Source: Sternotherus odoratus
Taxonomy: Eukaryota; Chordata; Testudines; Kinosternidae
Length of the DNA: 64,000 nt
NCBI GenBank assembly: GCA_032164245.1
Contig: JAVMKO010000003.1
Location: 86,162,390 to 86,226,389 of the forward strand
Reading direction: 5' to 3'
Numbering within the stretch: the stretch's first letter is position 1; the number at the start of each line of letters is the position of its first letter. Made by a program: the position numbers and the translations under genes. The notes beneath the pieces were generated by a model, which searched no databases, had not been told where the DNA came from, and saw only the letters and a list, made by a program, of their open reading frames with translations. Positions 12,206-23,340 of this stretch are shown in pieces.

Positions 12206-13870
12206 CCAAGCTTGAGGAAAGTGCTGAGGTTATTTTACCTCTCATGTTCATCTTTTGCAATACAGGAACAAGATTAATAATATTGAAATGAGGCTGAGTG
12301 GGTAGTCTTTCACTAATAGTTTTTGAAAGAACTGCAATTTCTCTCACTCTCAGGTAATTACTTGAAATTAACAGCTTCAAGAGGCGTCTGAGAAAAGTAT
12401 CAGTTATAGAAAAAAGTGCCATAGCTATTTTAAGGAATTCAGACATTAAAACCAATAAACCTATTGGCCAAATTCTGTTTTCAATTACATCTAATGTAAA
12501 ATTTAGACCTACTGTTCTGTCTCTTTAAATGTATAGAAATGGAAATAAATAAATGTCTGTGACACTTTTGTCATAAATTACATAGAGAGCAAGGATATTC
12601 TGCATACATTTTAATACAAATAAGTGAGTAAAGGGTACAATGCACACTGAATGGATTTAATCCTGAAAACACCAATCCACCTGTTTGTCTAATGTGTAGA
12701 TGCTCCATTGTCGAGGGCATTGGACAGTACCTGTAATGCTGACAAAGACATTGATGTCGACATACACAGGAGAGCTGATGCTAATGAAGATAAGAGTTTG
12801 TGTCTGGCTGCTGTACAAAAAAGGCACCAGTGAAACTGTTTAAATGTCCAGAGTTAAAGCCTTGTCTTATCCACTAAGCTGGACAAATACAAGACAAACT
12901 CTGCATGCAATGAGAAGTTAATATCTACAGCAAAATCTGAATAATTCAATAGATCAGATCAGAAGAAGGTTCCCTTCTAGAACGGATGACTTTGTGGACA
13001 GCATTAAAATATAATCTGGCTGGACAGAAAGTTACTTATGTCCTTCTAACCAGATATTGTCTTTATTTCTCTTCCCTGATTTTTAGTAACAAAGGACAAT
13101 TGAATGCAGACTTTAATAAATCCCAGGCCCTCAGAGCTCTTTCCCTAAAGTAGCCAGTGCCACATACAGCAAAAGCACTTCCAACTTCTTCACTATAGTC
13201 TCCTGCCATCATAAATTCGGTTAGTTCAGAAATTTGTATTCTGGACATTTTTCTATTGTTATCTGCTGTAGGTCCCCTTCCATGCTGCCCTTTTCTAATT
13301 ACTGTAATCCTTCAGATATCCATCTTCAGTCTCCCTTCTCTTTATGCTTTTTACTCCCCTCCTTCCTTTTCCCCTATACCTTTACCCAGCCATCCTTTTT
13401 GATCCCACAGTCCTTCCCCTTCCTGCCAATCCTCTCCCCACTGCAACCTCAGGGACTGCCCTCCCTCCAAAGAAGTATTTGATAATACATTAGGGAACAA
13501 ATAGCTTTTTTACCCTCACATTATTCCCTTCTAATTGAGGCAACTGGCCCAGAGACATGGGGTTATACAACACCCTCCAACAGCCACCACCACCGGCTGC
13601 CTCTTTCACAGGGTTCTTCCAGGAATGGAGAATGCTACAGCTGCTACATCTGCAGAAGCTCTGAGGAAGCTGGGGCTTTAGGCCCCAATTCAGCAAAGCA
13701 TTTAATGTGTTTAAAGACCCATAGAAAGGGTTGAGGCTAAATCACATGATTTATTTTATGCACACACTGATGTGCTTTGCTAAATCAAAGCTTAAGCCCC
13801 TAACTCCCTTAGAACCTTTGCAATAGTAGGAGTCACAGCACCCTCATCCATTCTGTCCATTGCTGAATGG
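12206..13870. other. Unassigned DNA
   Basis: No gene recognised. 13290-13465 is C+T rich on +. Confidence 0.4.
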
Positions 13871-14030
13871 GATCATAGACTCATAGAACCATAGGATTAG
13901 AAGGAACCTCAAGGATCATCTAGTCTAACCCCCTGCCAAGTTGCTGGATTTGTTGTGTCTAAACCATCCAAGACAGGTGGCTAACCAGCTTCCTTTCTAA
14001 AACCTCCAATGAAGAAGCTTACACAACCTC
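13871..14030 (-). mobile_element. CR1 LINE 3' end, antisense
   Basis: Starts with the inverted CR1 tail 'catagactcatagaacc', then 'gaaggaacctcaaggatcat' and 'ctagtctaaccccctgcc', the reverse complement of a CR1 3' end (compare 59060-59125 in sense). The coding part is a decayed scrap. Confidence 0.88.
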
Positions 14031-16924
14031 TCTATGAGCAGAGAGACAGAGTCAGAGATGGGATATTGAGACATTATTATGTGGGCCCACCTCATAATTA
14101 GCTGCCTGATCTTCCATAAGGAATGAGGAGGCTCTAAAGGTCCATTATAGATAGACCTGGAAGGATTAGATTTGTCAGTAAACATCAATGTCACTACACA
14201 AACCAACTGACAAAAAATCCCTTTTTATAATAATCAGCATTTATACATAGGAAACGTAAGAAAACTGCTGCTTGATATGTTATTTGAGTTTGACTTTAAG
14301 GATCTGTATTTTGTATATTTTGACATATAATATTAACAATTTGTGCCTTAATAGTTATACTGTTTTAACTTGTTGAATCTCAACATCTGTCATTAAATAA
14401 TTATTGTCTGACCAACTCATAACATTCTACATATATGGAGATTTAAATAGATAAAAACAATTTTAAAAATGATTAAAATCCATCATTTTGCACAATTGTG
14501 AAAACTTAAATTGATAAAAACAAAAAATGCTAAAATAATCAATATTATCTTGAATTATCGTTGAATTATACCAAGCCTAATTATGAAAAATTCTGGTATA
14601 ATTTAATAGGAATTTAATTAGTATGGTTCTATTGACATTATTTATATTTATGTAACATTTATATTAAAACAGTACCCCAAGGTGCCAGTCAGAAGCAAAG
14701 ACTAGGTAATTTTTTTGGAGCTATGTACAAAGGCCTGGTCCCTGCCCCCAAACACTTTATAATCCAAAAGCCTATAGAGAATGATGTAATCTTAACTATT
14801 TTTTAAACCACCTTATAGAATTCTATAGTAGGCATATTATCTTTATTCAGTTCCATCAGAAGTAAAATACTATATAGGAGTTTCTGGAACCCTATAGTGC
14901 GAGACTCCAACACACAATCTTTCCATGGGGTCAGCTCATCTGCACCAGGAGTCCTATAAAAGTGAGGGGTCAACCAAAATCGGCCAAAATTTGAGTAGCA
15001 TTGCAATCCCATGTGCCAGGTTGCAATACCACTCTCTCAGATTTGACCTGGCTACTCCTCCATCATGCCAGCAGGGAAGGGGCTCTGTTGTTTGCCATCC
15101 CACTATGATCAGTAGCCTTGGAGGAGAGGAGGGGTCCCCCATCATTGTGTCTCTGTGGAATTCAGGTTCTCAAAAGTGTAGGGCATGAGCCCCCCTTGTT
15201 TAAAAAGCAGGTGTAAATGATCTTTTGCCCTTCCTCTTCCTATTTCTAGTGTCCAGGATCAAATTACACTTCAGAGTGTTGCCTTTCTATTTTCTACCTT
15301 CTTGTCTTATTCTACTCAGTAACAGTCCAAGCCCTGGTAATTGATAGTGAAGAGTCGTCATCTACTTTTCTTCAGCCACCAGTGCAGGGGGTTTTCTAGA
15401 AAAGTAAATGCATTGCTCCTCATTGTCATTAATCTATGCTAATGTTTTTGTCATGTCAGTGTTCCCCACTGATGGGGTGCCTATTAGTCACATTTTAGTA
15501 TGGGATATGTATTCCAATAATTACCTCTCCAGTGAGAACATATTTCCCTTTTCTTATATTTAAAATGTACTATATTAAAAAACAAACAAAACCTGAGCAA
15601 AGACTCACTTCCTTTTTTTCTGTGTCAAAGCAAAATAACATGTTCTACTGAACAGCCAGATAACTTTTATGCTTCATGCAAATCGGTTCAAAAGTTAACA
15701 AAGCTACAATAGCTCAAATTGTAGCTCTGTTGCAAATCTTACTGTTCAGAAAATTGCGTGCAAATTCTTTTACTTTTAGAGAAAATGCTACAAGAACTTA
15801 GAAGGGAAATGTATTCTTTTTTATTGTGATACACTTAGGGGTCCCATTTATATCCCATAACTACATTCAGCTAGGAGCATGCATTGCACCAAAAGGACAG
15901 GGTTCATTTCAGAAACTTGGCAAAGCAGGACGGTGTCCTTCCAATGACAAAAATAATCAAATTCCTTAAAGAGGCATGCCCCAATTTTTGTGTGTGATTT
16001 TTGTTCTCACCATACTATTGGTCGGGTAATGGACCAATGGTGCTAAAAAAGACTAAGAGTGTTTCATTGCTGGAGTGTAAAAGTAAACCATTTTTAGGCA
16101 TTAATTACTTGAACATGCAAATAAGGTAACAGAGATACTCAAAATGTATTAGCACTTCATTTTCACTTGCAAATAGGATTAACATACGTACATTCTATCA
16201 ATTGTGCAACCAAATGGTAGAACATGGAAGATTGCACATGCCCAAATTGTCTGAAAAGTTAATGAAAGGGCAGTGAGTCTGCAATTCACACTTTTAGTTT
16301 TGGCTCTGGAACTGATGCAATCTTCCTGGAATGCTTTCAGCAAAAAGAAAATCAGAACATTGACTAAAGTCCATATAAACCAAATAATTGAAACCACAGA
16401 GTAGGTGACCATTCCCTTGGGGGGGTTTCTTATAAGGAAAAGGCCATGCAAAAACTGAGGTGCTCAAAATCCATTTTTGAAAATTTTGGACCTTATCTAT
16501 AAAAACAGGCATATTTGAAAAATGTTTGCCTTTCAGTTAATGTTTGAATGATACACCGTTACTGCTTGTTCTTCGCTAAGGGTTCCAGAATTAGTATGTG
16601 ATAGCTCTGAACTGGAAAGGAGGAAATAAAGTTAATTCAGTTTTAGAGCTCACTTATGCCTGTGAGTAACTTTATTACATAAGTAGTTCATCTGAGTTCC
16701 ACTGAACTATGTCTTGTTTAACTTCAAATAAATGGCTAACACTTTTCAATATGGATCTTTTTATAGATATCACATCTTTTTATGGCTTTTAAAGGCTTTT
16801 TAAAAAAAGCCTTAAAAACTTAAACTGCCTAAAAACTAGACTTCTTTTGTTTTTTGTTGCCTTTATAAAAATGTCATCATACGAGGATTTGAACCTCCTT
16901 AGTATGCATAAGTGCTTGGAGGGA
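14031..16924. other. Unassigned AT-rich DNA
   Basis: 14220-14690 is very AT-rich. 14690-14770 carries an old LINE-tail-like scrap ('ggtccctgcccccaaacac'). 14920-15190 is a less AT-rich block that may be an unidentified repeat. No gene or RNA found. Confidence 0.4.
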
Positions 16925-17872
16925 GGGGAAAAAACAGTAAGAGGACCAAAAAGTTACCACCATGGCTAAAAAGAAGAGTAAAAGAAGAGTTAGAGGTAAA
17001 CAAACAAAAAAAAAGAAGCATCCTTTAAAAACTGGAAATCAAATTCTACTGAGGAAATAGGAGAATAAACTCTGGCAAGTCAAGTGTAAAAGTATTATTA
17101 GACAGCCAAAAAAGTATTTGAAGAGCAACTAGAATAGTCACAAAAACTAACCACATTTTTTAACTACATGAGAAGCCTGTCAAACAACCAGTGGGCCAAT
17201 GGATAAGCAGATGATGAAGGTGTTAAAGGAGCATTCTAAGAAGACAAGCAGTTGCAGAGATCAATGAATTCACTAGAGGAGTTTTGGAACAAATTGATAA
17301 ATTAAAAAGTAATAAGTCACAGGGATCAGATGGTTTTCACCCAAGAGTTCTGAAGAAATTACATAATTACTAACTGTTGTATGTAACCTATTGCTTATAT
17401 TAGTCTTTCTACCAGATAAATGGAGGAAAGCTAATGTAATGCCAATTTTATTTTTATGGCTCCAGAGTCTATTGTGGCAATTAAAGGCTGGTAAACCTCA
17501 CTTCATTACCTGACAAATTGATTGACACTATAGTAATGAACCAAATTATCAGACACATAGATGTGTTGGGGAAGAGTCAACATGGCTTTTATAAAGAGAA
17601 ATCATGTCTTACCAATCTATTAGAATTCTTTAAGGGTGTGAACAAGCACATGGACCAGCAGGATCCAGTGGATATAGTGTACTTGGATTTTCAGAAAGCC
17701 TTCGACAAGGTCCCACACCAAAGGCTCTTAAGCAAAGTAAGCATTCACAGAATAAGGGGGAAGTCCTCATGGATTAGTAACTGCTTAATAGATAGGAAAC
17801 AAAGGGCAGAAATAAATGATCAGCTTTCACAATGGAGAGAGCTAAATAGTGGGACCTGTGCTGTTCAACATA

Positions 17873-18729
17873 CAGTGAAACCTCGATATAACGGACTAAT
17901 TCGGGCGGGGGGTGTCCGTTAAAACCGAAAGTCCGTTATTTAATAATTTTTTAAAATCATTAAATAATGGACTTTCGGGTGACAACGGACACCCCCGCCC
18001 GAATTAGTCCGTTATATAGAGCGAGCCGTGAGTTAGCCCCCCCCCCCCCGGCCCGGCTCCCCGCTGCGGGGAGCCGGGCGGGGGGTTGACAGCTCCCGCC
18101 TGGCTTCCCGCTGGGGGGAGCCGAGCGGGATCTGTCAAACCCCCCCGCCCGGCTTCCCGCTGCGGGGAGCCGAGCGGGGGCTCTCAAACGCCCCCCCCCC
18201 GCCCGGCTCCCCGTTGCGGGGAGCCGGGCGGGGGGGTTTGACAGCTCCCGCTCGGCTCCCCCCAGCGGGGAGCCGGGCGGGAGCTCTCAACCCCTCCCCC
18301 CCCCGCCCGGCTTCCCGCTGCGGGGAGCCGAGCGGGGGCTCTCAAACGCCCCCCCCCCGGCTCCCCGTTGCGGGGAGCCGGGCGGGGGGGTTTGACAGCT
18401 CCCGCTCGGCTCCCCCCAGCGGGGAGCCGGGCGGGAGCTCTCAACCCCCCCCCCCGCCCGGCTTCCCGCTGCGGGGAGCCGAGCGGGGGCTCTCAAACGC
18501 CCCCCCCGCCCGGCTCCCCGTTGCGGGGAGCCGGTAGGGGGGGTGGGGGTGGGGTTGACAGCTCCCGCTGGGGTCCCCGCTGCGGGGAGCCGGGCGGGAG
18601 CTGTCAACCCAGCCGGCTCCCTGGGGCGGGAGCCGGCAGCCCCCAAAACGGATTTCGGATGCATCGGAAATTTTGTCCGTTGCATCCGAAGTCCGTTAAA
18701 TCGGGGTCCGTAAAATCGAGGGTTTACTG
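17873..18729. mobile_element. Tigger/pogo-type MITE with hairpin-repeat core
   Basis: Left end CAGTGAAACCTCGATATAAC, right end GGTTTACTG preceded by 'ccgtaaaatcgag'. TA flanks both sides (17871-17872, 18730-18731), and removing the element plus one TA restores the CR1 RT sequence. The subterminal motifs 'ggactaattcgggcgg' and 'gttgcatccgaagtccg' are shared with 7752-8432. The subterminal left region is itself palindromic around 17880-18015. It has no transposase. Predicted Pro/Gly/Arg-rich ORFs on both strands are repeat artefacts. Confidence 0.9.
18020..18640. repeat. GC-rich palindromic tandem repeat
   Basis: The basic motif is a short inverted repeat such as 'cggctccccgctgcggggag', joined by 'ggcgggagctctcaac' or 'ggggctctcaaacg' and runs of 7-10 C. 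The marker 'ctctcaaacg' recurs at 18181, 18339 and 18490, giving higher-order units of about 158 and 151 bp, each made of several hairpin subunits. The array could form cruciforms or G-quadruplexes, and assembly errors here are plausible. Confidence 0.88.
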
Positions 18730-19632
18730 TATTCATAAGTGATCAGGAAAAGCTGCGAATAATGAGGTTGCAAAATTTGCAGATGATTCAAAATTACTCT
18801 AGATAGTTAATTCCAAAGCTGTCTGTGCAGAGTTACAAAGGGATCGCACAAAACTGAGTGAGTAGGCAATGAAATGGCAGATAAAATTGTGTGGATAAAT
18901 GCAAAGTAATGCATGTTGGAAAGTGTTGTGGTCTAAATTAGTTACTACCACTCAAAGATCTTGGCGTCATCATGGAGAGTTTTCTGAAAACTCCCACTCG
19001 TTGTGCAGCAGCAGTCAAAAAAGCTAACAATGTTAGGAACCATTAGAAAAGGGATAGATAAGATAGAAAATATCATAATGCCACTATATAAATCCTTGGC
19101 ATGCCCACACTTCAAGTACCGTGTACCCTTCTGGTTGCCCCATTTCAAAAAAGATAGATGATAATTGGAAAAAGTACAGAGAAGGGCAACAAAAATAATT
19201 CAAAGTATGGATAAGCTTCCATTTGAAGAGAAATTAAGACGACTGAGACTGTTTAACTTGGAAAAGAGATTATTAATGGGTGTGGGATATGATAGAGGTC
19301 TATAAAATCATTAATGGCATGGAGAAAGTGAATAGGAAAGTATTATTTACTCCTTCACTTAACACAAGAACAAGAAGTTACACAATGAAATTAATAAGCA
19401 GGAGATTCAAAACAAACATAAGGAAGTATTTCTTCATACAATACACAGTCACCCTGTGGAACTCATTGCCAGGGGATGTTGTGAAGGTCAATAGTATAAC
19501 TGAGTTCAAAAATGAATTAGACAAGTTCATGGAGGATAGGTACATCAGTGGCTGTTAACTAAGATGATCATGCTCTGGGTGTCCCTGAACTGCTGACTGC
19601 TATAAGATGGGACTGGAAAACAGGTGATGGAT

Positions 19633-19682
19633 CACTAAATAGTTGCCCTGTTCTGTTCACTAAATAATTGGCCTGTTCTGTT
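19633..19682 (+). repeat. 25-bp tandem duplication in CR1 3' UTR
   Basis: 'cactaaatagttgccctg' plus 'ttctgtt' at 19633-19657 is repeated with two changes at 19658-19682. The consensus CR1 3' UTR elsewhere (about 500-540) has one copy, so this is a local duplication in this copy. Confidence 0.85.
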
Positions 19683-19737
19683 CATTCCCTCTGAAGCATC
19701 TGGCACTGGCTACTGTAGAAAGGAAGGATACAGGGCT

Positions 19738-20190
19738 ACAGACTTGAAGCATTGAGCATAGGGTCACATACCCCTCCAGATTTCTGCCAGGGTGGGAGTT
19801 GGGCTGAGTGCAGCTGAGGGGGACATGCCTGGGAAAGGCATCAGGACCTACTGCTCTCACAGAGAGATGGGGCGGGCATCATAGTTCTGCCAGAGGGGAA
19901 TGGAGAAGTCCTCCAAGTCCCATCCCTTCTTCACCTGAAGCCAGTTACCTTCTCAGCAGTAGGTGTCTGGAACCCACTCTGGCCTGCACCACACCTGTAT
20001 CTGAGAGGTTATGGGAGAAATAAATGGGGAGGGAACTGTGAGGAGAGTGGGGCAAGGTGGTGCTGGCTTGGAGCAGATGTGGGAGGTGCAGGGCAGGAGT
20101 GGAAAAGGGGCCAGAGGTGATGCGTGATATGGTCACATGCCCCCCAACCTTTAAATTGTGTTCCCCCCCCACCAGCCAGAATTATGGGTT
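19738..20190. other. Unassigned insertion inside CR1 3' UTR
   Basis: CR1 3' UTR sequence stops after 'ggaaggatacagggct' and resumes near 20200 with 'ggactagatgaaccattgg'. The material between is less AT-rich than its surroundings and not CR1. Near-repeats 'agggtcacatacccctcc' (19760) and 'tggtcacatgccccccaac' (20132) lie near its ends in the same orientation. No terminal inverted repeat or clean target duplication was found. The family is unknown. Confidence 0.5.
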
Positions 20191-20243
20191 TTCTCTTCTG
20201 GACTAGATGAACCATTGGTCTGATCCAGTATAGCCATTCTTAT

Positions 20244-20704
20244 GTTTGAACATATCTTTTGCTTGTGTCAAGAAATGTGATCTTCTTTTATTTAAAAGAA
20301 TATAAACATCTTTCACTTTGTTATTACCAGCACCCTTAGGGCCAGATAGCAGGTGTATGGAGGGACAGAAAGTGCAGGCAGCCTCCTCCGCCTTGCTTAG
20401 TTCATGTAAGGGGCAGCTATAATTACATTCAGAGCCTGATCTTAGAGGAGCACATGGATTGCTCTTTTCATAAGTCTCAAGGGCCATACGGCACCCCAAA
20501 ACAGAGATACGGTTGTAGAGAGAAGTCGGACATGAGTAAGGTCTAGCTCATTACAACTCAAAGAATTTCAAAAATCGAATGAAATATTTGTCATTTATGC
20601 TTAGTTTGACTTTATGTATTTCAGTCTACTTTGACAATAAAAATGGTATTCATCTGCATAGTCTATATCAGATGAGCCTCAGAGCTGTGTATGATAATCT
20701 TCAA
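20244..20704. other. Unassigned DNA
   Basis: No gene or repeat recognised. Confidence 0.4.
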
Positions 20705-21008
20705 AATTTTGATAGCTTGGTGCACTTGCTCCCTCCGGGCTTCTGTCCTGCAGCAGGGTAATGGGGCCTGAAGCTCAGCCCCATGGGAGGCTCCTGCCGG
20801 TGCTTGGGGCTTTGGGAAGAGTGGGGCTGAAGTCCCAAGCCCTGACAGGAGCCTCCTGAAGGTCTGACAACGCTAGACTCCCTCCACGCTGGGCAGAAGC
20901 CTTTAGCCCCACCACCAGAAGCCTGAGCTCCCCCCAGTCTGGTAAGTAGCTGCATTTTAACTGTAAAAGGGACACATGTGGCTCGCAAGCCACACTTTGG
21001 CCACCTCT
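20705..21008. mobile_element. Non-autonomous hAT element, one end recognised
   Basis: The right end 'ggctcgcaagccacactttg' followed by 'gccacctctg' is the complement of a CAGAGGTGGC-type hAT terminus. The GC-rich interior ('gggaagagtggggctgaag', 'gacaggagcctcctgaagg') is of the kind found in turtle hAT MITEs. The left terminus is not clear, so the left boundary is approximate. ORFs on both strands here are chance. Confidence 0.62.
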
Positions 21009-21840
21009 GGTCTATATCTAGTGACTTTTGCACCCAGAGTCTCACACATTACAGTAGTGTTTGAATTACAAGCACTGCAGAAAGTTTTTTTAAATAGAAT
21101 GCTTCTATTGGACGTTTGATCACAGAAATATTTCTAGTGATGTTAGGTTTCGTCAATGATTGTTTATCATCCAAAACCTTAATGTTGAGCTAAATTTGAT
21201 CTGACAGTATCTCTTTAAACAAAAGGGACAACAACAGTATTTAATCTTGTTAATTTCAATAAATGACTTAAAATATCTGTTTTTATACCTACACCTGAGT
21301 CCCTATTTCAATTTTTGTGATGTTACAATCATGTTTTTCTCTCTCTAAAAATATTTTTATCTCCCATGGTGTAGGAAATACCCCTGGAAATAAAAGGAGA
21401 AATGTACTAACTCTGATTATATAGGGGAAGAGTGAAGCTAATGCTACCAAAGTGCTGTCAAATGCATAAAGTAAACAAACTGGTTAAAAGAGTGTAAAAT
21501 ATTGCTTTCTTCTCTTTTTTCAGTTGTTAGGTGTTACTTACAACTACAGTAAGAAACAAACTGTAATTTTAAAGTTGATGGTGCCCCTTCAATAATTTAA
21601 TAAAAATCAAAAACTACTTTTAGTGGCACTTATGGTTTTGGAACAACAAACTCCCTCCATCCAAAGCCTTAAAATAGTGGAAAATAAGGAGAAAGACTTG
21701 TGCGTTCCTTTCCACAATCATATTGTTTTGATTGCAATGGATTACTCACTACTCCTTAAGGTTTCCAACTCCATCTTCAACAAATAACAAATGGCAATCT
21801 ATACCTCAATTTCATCAATGGTGCACTTGAATGCAAAAGC
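21009..21840. other. Unassigned AT-rich DNA
   Basis: Nothing recognised. Confidence 0.4.
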
Positions 21841-21960
21841 TTAACAGTGACCTCATATGCTTCAATATCAATTATATCAACAGATCAGCACATCAGACTG
21901 TTACACATTCCATGCAGTTGGGAAGTTTCTCTGCCTTAACACTTCTGAGGTCACTGTTAA
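21841..21960. repeat. 15-bp perfect inverted repeat pair
   Basis: 'ttaacagtgacctca' at 21841-21855 is exactly inverted at 21946-21960, enclosing 90 bp of AT-rich DNA. It could be the ends of an unrecognised small transposon or a hairpin. No flanking duplication was confirmed. Confidence 0.7.
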
Positions 21961-22121
21961 AGTTTTTCATTAGAGTTCAGGTCTCAAGCTGAGAGCTGTC
22001 ACAGACTTTCATCCTCTGTGGATTAAACACAGAGGGGGATGCATAACCCATATACACAGACCAATGGGTTATACAAGCAAGTTGTGTGACAAATGACAGG
22101 AATGTAAAACATGTATTTTGA

Positions 22122-22201
22122 TGATTCACACCATAATTTGCAGATTATAGTTCAAGTACAACATCTTTTTTTAAAAAAAGACTGTTTTATGGTGTGAATC
22201 A
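22122..22201. repeat. 15-bp perfect inverted repeat pair
   Basis: 'tgattcacaccataa' at 22122-22136 is exactly inverted at 22187-22201. The 50-bp loop itself contains a T7/A7 inverted run. Just downstream, 'tttgaacccccgaccttcag' resembles the antisense T-arm region of a tRNA-derived SINE, but no full tRNA can be folded from it. Confidence 0.7.
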
Positions 22202-22497
22202 CACTCAACCATATCATCCCACTGCATATAACAGCTGCAGAATTTGAACCCCCGACCTTCAGCTCCATAGCATAGATCTTTCATACTTGAATTACAGGAC
22301 TTTTTACTAGGACCTTTGTAGACCAGCCCCAGGAGGAGATGTAACACACAACAGTGACTTAAGAGCATGAGCACCAACCTCAGTATAGACTGATAAAAAT
22401 CAAGGCATAAACCCTAATTTTATACTTAGATTTCACCAACAAATTACCGTACACTAATTGCAAACTCCTAGAGTCCTTTAACAGCCTTTACAGAGAG

Positions 22498-22802
22498 ACT
22501 ATGTCTACGCTAGAGACCTCACAGCAGCACTGCTATACCAGTACAGCTGTGTCACTGTAAAAACTCCCATGTAGTCGCTCTATGCTGACAGGAGAGAGCT
22601 CTCCTCTTGACATAATTAAACCACCCTCAACAAGTGGCAGTAGCTATGTCAATGAGAAAACGTCTCTCACCAACATAACACTGTCCACCCCAGTGCTTCT
22701 GTCACTGAAATGTTCCGTGGTCATGTGTGTGTGTGTTTGTTTTCTCACATCCCTGAGTGACATAAATTTTACCGACAAAAGTGCTAGCGTAGAGATAGCC
22801 AC
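22498..22802. mobile_element. Harbinger-type MITE
   Basis: The left end 'tatgtctacgctagagac' is matched by the inverse of 'gtgctagcgtagagatagcc' at the right end. The interior includes 'gtgacataaattttaccgac', typical of Harbinger MITEs. A (GT)n run sits at about 22722-22735. Non-coding. Confidence 0.75.
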
Positions 22803-22861
22803 ATGCATGGACTGTTCTCTTGGATGCTCTGGTCTGTCTTGCTTCCCAGGCGAGCATATCT

Positions 22862-23340
22862 CTGTGATAGATGCCCCCTTAAACCAAGACTGACATCAAT
22901 ATTCAGGTTACTCCTGATCTCAAAGGACCAGTCACTTATGCTAGGTGAATTGTGCTTTAGGTCTTACACCAAGGACAGCATTTTTAGCCAATCCTATAGT
23001 AAACAATATGAAGATTTATTAAATAGGAAAAGGAAATCAAAGTTTTTACAAGGTTAAAGCAAGCAGACAGACACACACTGGGTTAGTGTTAGGTTTCAAC
23101 AGGGAATATAGGTCTCTATAATCAGCATACTCTATTTGACCTTTAGAGCTAACCCAGGCTAGGCAGCTGGGAATCCCTTGCTTATACCTAGACACACCTT
23201 GCCCCTCACCTCTAATCCTACCCCCACCCCTACTCCTAACCCAACCCCCATCCCAGAGTCTGAGTAACCTAGTGATGATAACCTAATAATGATACCTAGT
23301 ACTTTTTGTCTGGAGTTTTTAATCCCCATCCTGCCAGGGG
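22862..23340 (-). mobile_element. Probable LTR fragment, antisense
   Basis: Contains 'tgacatcaatattcaggtta', 'ctcaaaggaccagtcactt', 'gtcttacaccaaggacagc' and 'gaagatttattaaatagg'. The last would place a poly(A) signal on the minus strand. I recognise this as a turtle endogenous-retrovirus-type LTR, but terminal TG/CA and a target duplication were not located, so the boundaries are rough. No retroviral gene is present. Confidence 0.45.

Larger units (their letters stand above)
17290..19556 (+). pseudogene. CR1 ORF2 reverse transcriptase, disrupted
   Basis: RT motifs are visible: QHGFYKEKSCLTNLLEF near 17575, VYLDFQKAFDKVPH near 17680 (the first catalytic Asp lies in YLDF), then SQWRELNSGT and the LFNI block. 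That block continues across the MITE into FISDQEK and KFADDSKLL near 18770. FADD holds the other two catalytic aspartates. Downstream come the C-terminal blocks DMIEVYKIINGMEKVNRK, RKYFFIQ, LWNSLPGD and LDKFMED (19280-19556). Frameshifts and stops break the frame in several places and the region before RT is badly decayed. It is dead as a protein. Confidence 0.85.
16925..20243 (+). mobile_element. CR1-clade LINE, sense, interrupted twice
   Basis: The order runs from the region upstream of RT (16960-17250), through RT (17290-17872 and 18732-18810), the ORF2 C-terminus (19090-19556) and the 3' UTR (19557-19737), to the terminus (20200-20243: 'cattggtctgatccagtat', 'gccattcttatg'). It has the same 3' end as 1-636. 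It is broken by a Tigger MITE at 17873-18729 and by an unassigned insertion of about 450 bp at 19738-20190. The 5' UTR and endonuclease are missing or unrecognisable. Confidence 0.88.

Noticed and set aside
16880..16905. 'gaggatttgaacctcctt' as an antisense tRNA T-arm
   Set aside because: No acceptor, anticodon or D arms can be found around it.
18020..18640. Repeats with regular spacing as a CRISPR array
   Set aside because: Units are contiguous GC hairpins without unique spacers, inside a vertebrate transposon.
17960..18742. Overlapping 75-149-residue Pro/Gly/Arg-rich frames on both strands
   Set aside because: Artefacts of the hairpin-repeat array in the second Tigger MITE; no domain and no start context.
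22235..22265. 'tttgaacccccgaccttcag' as a tRNA gene
   Set aside because: Only a B-box-like stretch is present; at most a scrap of a tRNA-derived SINE.
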